Shown: one piece after another, positions 1-4,809 of the stretch | Layout: every line of letters starts with the position of its first letter | How positions within the stretch are numbered: the first letter of the stretch is position 1 | Source of the DNA: DAIOFH01 sp036745875 | GTDB lineage: Bacteria > Planctomycetota > SZUA-567 | NCBI GenBank assembly: GCA_036745875.1 | Contig: DAIOFH010000083.1 | Location: 1-17,740 of the forward strand | Length of the DNA stretch: 17,740 bases | Direction of reading: 5' to 3' | Position numbers and translations under genes: made by a program | The notes under the pieces: model-generated | What the model was told of the DNA's origin: nothing | The model's input: the letters and a program-made list of their open reading frames with translations, nothing else | Databases searched by the model: none

Positions 1-63
1 CGCCGTCACAAACCACATCCCAGCCAGCAATTTATATCCAAGAAAACGTCGCACCAACCACTT

Positions 64-85
64 TTCGTCACCCCGGCGGGGATGA
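64..85. repeat. Copy of a dispersed CCCGGCG palindromic motif
   Basis: The 15 bases TTCGTCACCCCGGCG at 64-78 match 17726-17740 with one mismatch. They continue into GGGGATGA, giving an imperfect dyad (TCA-CCCC, GGC loop, GGGG-ATGA). Motifs of the type GTCATCCCGGCG are common dispersed intergenic repeats in many bacterial genomes. Assignment as REP-like is inference. Confidence 0.45.
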
Positions 86-131
86 ACATACACATTTTTA
101 AAAACAGCTATGCTCCAAAATCATTAATTTA

Positions 132-162
132 GATGCGTCTTCCCTGAGGGAAAGCCCGCATC
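132..162 (+). terminator. Nested hairpin, possible terminator
   Basis: GATGCG (132-137) pairs with CGCATC (157-162). Inside it TTCCC (140-144) pairs with GGGAA (148-152) across a TGA loop. The structure is followed by GTAATCTTTT, which is only a weak U tract. It could be a secondary terminator or a structured 3' end for a gene left of the window. The stronger terminator lies just downstream. Confidence 0.3.
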
Positions 163-200
163 GTAATCTTTTGCCCTTGCGAAACACTGAAATCGAATAA

Positions 201-230
201 AAAACAGCCGTATTTTTACGGCTGTTTTTA
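201..230 (+). terminator. Intrinsic terminator, possibly bidirectional
   Basis: A perfect 12-bp stem is formed by AAAACAGCCGTA (201-212) and TACGGCTGTTTT (217-228) with a four-T loop. It is followed by TTATTAT-rich sequence on the right and preceded by an A-rich run on the left, so it could work in both directions. It insulates the sugar locus from whatever lies to the left. Confidence 0.85.
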
Positions 231-318
231 TTATAAATTCAAGTCAAACTTGGGATTTTTACCGTAAATATCTGTAAATAAGAAGTTTATATTATTCGAA
301 AAAAAAATAAAATAACAC

Positions 319-347
319 TTGAAAATACATCATACGTCTGATATAGT
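319..347 (+). promoter_or_regulatory. Sigma70-type promoter for the first block
   Basis: TTGAAA at 319-324 and TATAGT at 342-347 are separated by exactly 17 bp in a very AT-rich context. The expected start of transcription is near 354, leaving a leader of about 270 nt before the first start codon at 625. No other candidate this good is seen between the terminator at 201-230 and the apnO-like gene. Confidence 0.7.
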
Positions 348-361
348 ACGACATACGTAAG
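330..361. promoter_or_regulatory. Tandem operator-like dyads on the promoter
   Basis: Two dyads share the core CATACGT. TCATACGTCTGA (330-341) is palindromic at 10 of 12 positions. CATACGTAAG (352-361) is palindromic at 8 of 10. Their centres are 21 bp apart, two helical turns, on the same DNA face. The first lies in the -35/-10 spacer and the second over the transcription start, which suits repression. The natural candidate protein is the GntR/FadR regulator at 1572-2360, the second gene of this unit. The pairing is inference. Confidence 0.5.
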
Positions 362-473
362 ACAGATTATACATAACTCAACCTACAGCCTTTGCCGATC
401 GTCTCCATTTATCCCGTTCACCTTGTCCTTTCCACTGTCTGTTCTCGCGTCCGATGTACCGCAGAATATGGCC

Positions 474-579
474 TAGAGCATTTTAGGAATTTTCGTGATA
501 ACAAGGAGTTAGTCGCCGCCAATCGCGCTTTATCCAGCGCCCAACTCCAAATTATCAGAGAATTTCTTAAAATGCTTTA
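474..579 (+). repeat. MITE-like palindromic repeat, copy 1
   Basis: The left arm runs from TAGAGCATTTTAGG to about 517. The right arm, read in reverse from 579, starts TAAAGCATTTTAAGAAATTC and runs to about 535. Both arms carry a GTGATAA or CTGATAA block and a GGAGTT block, giving terminal inverted repeats of about 43 bp round a short centre. Both ends begin with TA. A second copy in opposite orientation lies at 3466-3610. As RNA it would form a long hairpin in the leader of the first gene block. Confidence 0.75.
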
Positions 580-624
580 CCGTGGCCACTCCATATAGTT
601 CGGAAATTTTACAAAGGATGGTCT

Positions 625-1455
625 ATGAAGATTACTCTGATCGGTGCGGCGGGGAATATCGGGTTCCGCATTGCCAAAAACCTGGCGAAACAAAAGCAGT
701 ACGAAGTGATGTATGTGGAAAATTCTCCCGCAGGAGTGGAAAAACTGAAAAGCGTCAACCTGTCGGTCACCCCTTTTGACAAGGCGGTCGGGGAGGCGGA
801 CATAATAGTCATGGCCGTGGCCGATCGCGCCATTCCCATTGTCGGGAAGGAAATGCTGCCGTTGGTCAAGAAGGGCGGCATGATCATGATGCTCGACCCA
901 GCCGCCGCCTATGCCGGCCAGTTACCGATGCGCGACGATGTCTCGTATTTCGTCACCCACCCCTGCCACCAGCCGTTTATCAACGACGAGACGGACCTGG
1001 AAGCGAAGAAGGATTATTTCGGCGGCCATCTGGCCAAGCAGAATATCGTCTGCGCCATCCACCAGGGCGGCGATGCCGAATACCAGCGCGGCGAGGATGC
1101 GGCGAAGGTGGTGTTCGCCCCGGTCATCAACGCCTACCGCGTCACCCTCGAACAGATGGCCATCCTTGAGCCCGCCCTGGTCGAGACCGTCTGCGCGACG
1201 CTTCTCACCGGCCTGCGGGCGGCGATGGACCGGGCCGTTGAAATGGGCGTTCCCGCCGATGCCGCCAAGGCGTTCCTCGTGGGCCACCTTCTCGGCGAGG
1301 CTGTGGTCGTTTTCGATTATGTGGATTACAAGATGTCCGTGGCCTGCCAGAACGCAGTGAAATTGGCGACCCCCGAGATATTCCAGCCCGGTTGGCTTGA
1401 CAAGGTTTTCGACCTGAAAGCGATCAAGAAGAGCACCGAGGATATTATCCAGTAA
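625..1455 (+). CDS. apnO: D-apionate oxidoisomerase-like NAD(P) dehydrogenase (ApnO family)
   Basis: This 276-residue cytoplasmic enzyme opens with a Rossmann NAD(P)-binding motif GAAGNIG at residues 7-13. Its C-terminal half has the helical 6-phosphogluconate-dehydrogenase-like fold. The central stretch with FVTHPCHQPFINDETD and the following YFGG, AKQNIVCAIHQGG blocks is what I recognise from ApnO. ApnO oxidises and isomerises D-apionate to 3-oxo-isoapionate. The length is normal for that family. The start ATG has AAGGA at 614-618, 6 nt upstream. It is the first gene behind the 319-347 promoter, followed by the GntR regulator. Recognition is from memory, not a search. Other members of this dehydrogenase family act on other branched or keto acids, so exact substrate is inferred, supported by the ApnL-like gene at 8212. 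Confidence 0.75.
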   Translation: MKITLIGAAGNIGFRIAKNLAKQKQYEVMYVENSPAGVEKLKSVNLSVTPFDKAVGEADIIVMAVADRAIPIVGKEMLPLVKKGGMIMMLDPAAAYAGQLPMRDDVSYFVTHPCHQPFINDETDLEAKKDYFGGHLAKQNIVCAIHQGGDAEYQRGEDAAKVVFAPVINAYRVTLEQMAILEPALVETVCATLLTGLRAAMDRAVEMGVPADAAKAFLVGHLLGEAVVVFDYVDYKMSVACQNAVKLATPEIFQPGWLDKVFDLKAIKKSTEDIIQ

Positions 1456-1477
1456 TCTCCGCGGCCCGGGGATAGCC

Positions 1478-1548
1478 GCAATGCATTGCTATTATGAGGA
1501 ACTCGTGGATAATGGCAAAAAATGCAATTGTTGTATTGCCTAGGCCAT
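1478..1548. promoter_or_regulatory. Two GCAAT/ATTGC dyads between apnO and gntR
   Basis: A perfect 12-bp palindrome GCAATGCATTGC lies at 1478-1489. A second dyad, GCAAT (1524-1528), six bases, ATTGC (1535-1539), is nested inside ATGGC (1512-1516) and GCCAT (1544-1548). The gap between the two genes is 116 bp and AT-rich in its second half. These could be operators or mRNA hairpins controlling the regulator gene. No clear promoter was found here. Confidence 0.35.
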
Positions 1549-1571
1549 AATTTATTTCGCGGAGCAGCAGC

Positions 1572-2360
1572 ATGAGCGTCGATCTGCCAAAATTCAATGA
1601 CATTTCCGGTGACACCAGGAACGAGTCGACCAATATCTTTTCCAGCAACTTTTTCGCCCAGCAAAAACGGAAAAGCGCGGTGGAGATCGTCATCGACCGC
1701 TTCAAGGAGCTGTTTTTCCACCGGCTCCTCAAGCCGGGCGACAAGATCCCCTCGGAAAAGGAACTGGCGGAAAGCCTGAACCTTGGCAGGGGTTCGATAC
1801 GCGAGGCGATCAAGGTGCTGGCGAGTTACAGCATACTTGAAATCAGGCGCGGCGACGGGACGTATGTGTCGAAGAACATGGGCAACTCGCTTTTCGACCA
1901 CCTGCTGTTCCAGATCCTGGCGAGCGACTTCGACCACCGCAACCTGATTGAACTCCGCCAGCTGATGGAATACGGCGTTGTCGATTACGCCATCGCCAAG
2001 TACGAGCCGGAGGATTTGCCCAGGATCGAGGACGCGCACGCCATGCTTACGGAGCTGGTCCGGTCGGGCGACCACGATCCGGAGAAATTGAGCAACGGCG
2101 AGCGGGATTTCCACCTGGGCATCAGCCTGGCGACGCACAACGAACTGGTCCACAAGATATACAGTTTTACCCTGGAGCTTATTCTGCCCACCATCCAAAA
2201 GACTTTCATGTACCGTCCGAACCCGGGCGACTTCCAGGTCGTCATAGACACCCACGAAGACATCATGGAAAGCATCAGGAAACGCGACCAGGAGATGGGC
2301 CGAAAGGCTGTGGCGAAATCCATCGAAAGCTGGGTCATATCGATGGATTACTTCAAATAA
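1572..2360 (+). CDS. GntR-family transcriptional regulator, FadR type with FCD domain
   Basis: This 262-residue regulator has an N-terminal winged helix at about residues 33-105, with the GntR signature PSEKELA (60-66), the recognition-helix region GRGSIREAIKVL (72-83) and the wing RRGDGTYV. The helical FCD ligand-binding domain fills the rest (about 110-260). Of the usual FCD metal-ligand motifs, D-F-H (179-181) and T-H-E (227-229) are present. The last expected His, in the SIESWV segment, seems to be Trp254. About 33 extra residues precede the winged helix. GGAG at 1561-1564, 7 nt before the ATG, supports the start. Such proteins usually repress sugar-acid operons and respond to a pathway intermediate. 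It probably controls its own operon through the 330-361 dyads. Confidence 0.88.
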   Translation: MSVDLPKFNDISGDTRNESTNIFSSNFFAQQKRKSAVEIVIDRFKELFFHRLLKPGDKIPSEKELAESLNLGRGSIREAIKVLASYSILEIRRGDGTYVSKNMGNSLFDHLLFQILASDFDHRNLIELRQLMEYGVVDYAIAKYEPEDLPRIEDAHAMLTELVRSGDHDPEKLSNGERDFHLGISLATHNELVHKIYSFTLELILPTIQKTFMYRPNPGDFQVVIDTHEDIMESIRKRDQEMGRKAVAKSIESWVISMDYFK

Positions 2361-2420
2361 ACGATTGGTGCGCCAGACTCACGGGAAAAAACGGCCGCCA
2401 ATGCACGGAAGGAATCAGGC

Positions 2421-3275
2421 GTGTACATAGCAGCCAACAGTTTTATCTTCGACCGGACCGGGCACGATCTCGTCGACACCGTCGGTATAATCGCCTCAAG
2501 GGGCATACGTTTTCTGGACATATCGTCGAATACATCCGCCGATCCGCAGGATTTGCCCGCCTCCGCCCGCCGGGATATCGTCAAGGCGATGGCCGACCAT
2601 GGCGTGACCCCGTCGCAGTTCCTGATGATCAAAACGGGTAACATCGCCTCCGCCGACAAGAAGTTGCGCGACGGCGCCATGGACTACATGAAAAAATGCG
2701 CCGAATTCCAAAAGTCGGTTGGCGGGAGGCAGGTGATCGTCTGCGTCGCGGGCTTTCTCGAAACAGGCGTACCGCCGGAAGAAACATGGTGCCACATGCT
2801 CCAGGCGCTCGGGCACTATGCCGAATGGTGCGCGGCCATGGACATGCTGGTGGGTGTGGAAATGGAGCCGCACGTGTATTACCTCCTGAGCGATTCGTGG
2901 AAATTGCACCGCGCGCTGGATCAACTCGGGGCCCCGAACCTGTACCCCAACATCGACATCGGCCACCTTCTTATCACCCGCGAGGCGCCCAGCAGCATCG
3001 ACAAGTTTGCCGGCCGCCTCTATCACGGGCATCTCAGCGACCATGACGGCATGGTCCATTCCAACTCCGTCATTGGCGAAGGAAAGGTGGATTTCTCTCC
3101 CTATCTGCAACGCTGCAAGGAACTCGGCATGGCCGAAGACTGCCGGCGCGCCGGAATCGAGCCTGTTTTCTGCCTCGAAATAGCCGAACCCGGCAGCGAT
3201 CTCGACAGTGCGGAATCCTGGCTGGACCGAAGCCTCGCTTACCTGAAGGACAACGTGCCCGAAATTTCATTATGA
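2421..3275 (+). CDS. Xylose-isomerase-like TIM-barrel enzyme, candidate 3-oxo-isoapionate decarboxylase (OiaC)
   Basis: This 284-residue cytoplasmic protein belongs to the AP-endonuclease-2 / sugar-phosphate isomerase-epimerase TIM-barrel superfamily. A metal site is visible: E147 or E149 in VEMEPH, D179 and H182 in NIDIGHL, H204 and D207 in YHGHLSDHDG, and E253 in FCLEIAEPG. The GTG start is supported by AAGGA upstream. It follows the regulator by 60 bp, so the two are probably co-transcribed. Members isomerise, epimerise or decarboxylate sugars and keto acids. Next to an ApnO-like gene the best guess is OiaC, which as I recall turns 3-oxo-isoapionate into L-erythrulose and CO2. The fold is well supported. 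The reaction is inferred from context, and a hydroxypyruvate or ketose isomerase role remains possible. Confidence 0.8.
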   Translation: MYIAANSFIFDRTGHDLVDTVGIIASRGIRFLDISSNTSADPQDLPASARRDIVKAMADHGVTPSQFLMIKTGNIASADKKLRDGAMDYMKKCAEFQKSVGGRQVIVCVAGFLETGVPPEETWCHMLQALGHYAEWCAAMDMLVGVEMEPHVYYLLSDSWKLHRALDQLGAPNLYPNIDIGHLLITREAPSSIDKFAGRLYHGHLSDHDGMVHSNSVIGEGKVDFSPYLQRCKELGMAEDCRRAGIEPVFCLEIAEPGSDLDSAESWLDRSLAYLKDNVPEISL

Positions 3276-3303
3276 CCGTCTGATACCGTCCTGTGCCGTT
3301 CCC

Positions 3304-3418
3304 AGTTGAGACTCTCCATCCCTGCTTACCGATTTCGGTGTGATATCTTCATACTGTAACTAACGTTGAATAGGGAACCACAAAGGCGTTAAACAAAGAT
3401 TCTCAACTGAAATCGGTA
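3304..3418. repeat. Paired inverted segments of unknown origin
   Basis: AGTTGAGA (3304-3311) is matched in reverse complement at 3401-3408. TACCGATTTC (3327-3336) is matched in reverse complement at 3409-3418. In the right copy the two words are adjacent, while in the left copy they are 15 bp apart and in the opposite order. This is not a simple hairpin. It may be the remains of a rearranged or inserted element. Confidence 0.4.
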
Positions 3419-3465
3419 TAACCCAACCTTGAAGTCCCGTGGCAGGAATGCAGATTCCTCCCGCC

Positions 3466-3610
3466 TAAAGCATTTTAATAAATTCTGTGATAATTGGAGT
3501 TAGGCGCTGGAAGGAGCGTTGTGATTTTTTGCCGGTAGTTTGGCAAAATATCACGCAAGCAACTGGAGGCGACTAACTCCTTATTATCACGAAAATTCTT
3601 AAAATGCTCT
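3466..3610 (-). repeat. MITE-like palindromic repeat, copy 2 (inverted relative to copy 1)
   Basis: The left arm TAAAGCATTTTAATAAATTC (from 3466) corresponds to the right arm of copy 1. The right arm, read in reverse from 3610, starts AGAGCATTTTAAG and continues through TTTTCGTGATAA and GGAGTTAGTCGCC, closely matching the left arm of copy 1. This copy is about 40 bp longer, because its centre has an extra nested hairpin (GTGAT, TTTTGCC / GGCAAAA, ATCAC at about 3519-3554). It ends about 80 bp before the start of the binding-protein gene. Confidence 0.75.
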
Positions 3611-3692
3611 GTGCTTTGTCATTTCAAATCCGAGTAGGAATATGCTGCCGCGTGGGCAGAGCAGGTTTCAGTGCCAATACAAGGAGATTGCT

Positions 3693-4715
3693 ATGAGATT
3701 TGTCGGAACGCTGGTGTTTGTATTTTGCCTTGCCTTGTCGGGCATGGGCATGTCCGGGGAAAGGAAACAGGGCGAATGGGTGATCGCGCTTTCCAACGCC
3801 TATTACGGCAATACCTGGCGCAAGCAGATGGTCGACGCCTTCACCGTAGCGGCGGAAAAAGCCAAGGCCGACGGCCTGATCAAGGATTACATCATCATGA
3901 ACGGCGACGGCACCCAGAACCAGCAGATCGCCCAGATGAACAGCCTCATCCTGCAAGGCGTCGATTTCATCTGCATCAACGCAGCGTCGCCAACCTCCAT
4001 CAACGGCGCCATCGAAAAGGCGCACAAGGCCGGGATCAAGACCATGGCCTTTGACTCCATCGCCACCAGCCCCTATTGCCGGGTCCTCGAGTACGACAAT
4101 GTCTCCTACGGCGAGATGTCGGTGGAATACGTCGCCAAGCGCCTGAACGGCAAGGGCAACGTCATCCAGGTCAGGGGCGCTTCCGGTTCGGCCCCGGACC
4201 TCCAGATATCGGAAGGCCAGAACAACATACTGGCGAAATACCCCGACCTGAAGGTCGTCGCGACGGTGCTTGGCGAAGTGTCCACCGCCGTCACGCAAAA
4301 AGCCATTTCCAACATCCTCCCGAGCCTGCCCGAAGTGGATGCCGTCATCACCCAGGGCGGCGGCGACGCCTTCGGCGCGGCGCAGGCATTCGCCGCCAGC
4401 GGCCGCAAGCTGCCGATCATCATCGGCGACAACACGGCCGAGTTCATCAATTGGTGGCTGGAAGAAAAAGGCAAGGGCGGCTACGAGACGATGGGCGTCA
4501 GCAGCGCCCCGACCTGCGGCGCGGCTTCGTTCTGGTTGGCCGTCAATATCCTCCAGGGCGTGGAACTCCCGCGGCTGATGTCGCTGCCGCTGCTGGTTGT
4601 GGACCAGAGCAACGTCGACGATTTCAGGGGCCTCAAGCCCGGCACGGTCGCGAGCCCGGACTTCACCAACGAATTCGTCAAGGAAACGATCATCGATCCG
4701 CTCATGAAAAAATAA
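3693..4715 (+). CDS. Periplasmic sugar-binding protein of a ribose-type ABC importer
   Basis: This 340-residue protein has a basic-then-hydrophobic signal peptide (MRFVGTLVFVFCLALSG) with cleavage probably near residues 22-23. There is no lipobox, so it should be soluble in the periplasm. The rest is a type I periplasmic binding protein of the RbsB / Peripla_BP_4 kind: WVIALSNAYYGNTWRKQM begins the first strand and helix, NQQIAQMNSLILQGVDFICI is the usual second repeat, and VDAVITQGGGDAFGAAQAF sits in the C-terminal lobe. A start 51 bp upstream is possible, but the chosen ATG has AAGGAG 6 nt before it and begins the signal peptide exactly. It feeds the fused ATPase-permease just downstream. 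D-apiose binding proteins are known in this family, so apiose or apionate is a reasonable but unproven ligand. Confidence 0.88.
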   Translation: MRFVGTLVFVFCLALSGMGMSGERKQGEWVIALSNAYYGNTWRKQMVDAFTVAAEKAKADGLIKDYIIMNGDGTQNQQIAQMNSLILQGVDFICINAASPTSINGAIEKAHKAGIKTMAFDSIATSPYCRVLEYDNVSYGEMSVEYVAKRLNGKGNVIQVRGASGSAPDLQISEGQNNILAKYPDLKVVATVLGEVSTAVTQKAISNILPSLPEVDAVITQGGGDAFGAAQAFAASGRKLPIIIGDNTAEFINWWLEEKGKGGYETMGVSSAPTCGAASFWLAVNILQGVELPRLMSLPLLVVDQSNVDDFRGLKPGTVASPDFTNEFVKETIIDPLMKK

Positions 4716-4729
4716 CGCGGTGAGGGCGT

Positions 4730-4761
4730 GGCTTTGCCGCAACGGATTATGCGGCAAAGCC
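4730..4761 (+). promoter_or_regulatory. Strong hairpin after the binding-protein gene
   Basis: GGCTTTGCCGC (4730-4740) and GCGGCAAAGCC (4751-4761) form a perfect 11-bp stem with a 10-nt loop in the 94-bp gap between the binding protein and the ATPase-permease. The following GCTGTTTTAC is only a weak U tract. Such hairpins typically stabilise binding-protein mRNA and partly terminate transcription, so the binding protein is made in excess over the membrane parts. Confidence 0.65.
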
Positions 4762-4809
4762 GCTGTTTTACATGTGCACTGTACCATTGCGTTTTCCTGA
4801 GGATGAATC

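Larger units (their letters stand above)
1..318. other. Gene-free upstream region
   Basis: No convincing coding sequence is visible on either strand. One frame is open from the left edge to about 129, but its translation looks like random sequence. The stretch becomes strongly AT-rich after about 230. It holds a short dyad at 64-85, a hairpin at 132-162 and an intrinsic terminator at 201-230, so it probably separates an upstream gene outside the window from the sugar locus. Confidence 0.6.
3276..3692. other. 417-bp intergenic gap before the first importer
   Basis: No gene is seen on either strand. The left part holds paired inverted segments (3304-3418) and the right part the second MITE-like copy (3466-3610). 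I found no confident sigma70 promoter and no terminator with a proper U tract, so it is unclear whether the importer genes are transcribed from here or by read-through from the 319-347 promoter. Confidence 0.6.

Noticed and set aside
474..579. CRISPR repeat or spacer unit
   Set aside because: There are only two copies about 3 kb apart in opposite orientation, with no regular spacing and no cas genes. The structure is that of a palindromic mobile repeat.
392..598. Short + strand open frame of 68 codons in the leader
   Set aside because: It runs through the MITE-like repeat, has no good ribosome binding site, and the translation shows no gene-like features.
3276..3692. Riboswitch before the importer genes
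   Set aside because: No known riboswitch core was recognised. The visible structure is explained by the repeat arms.
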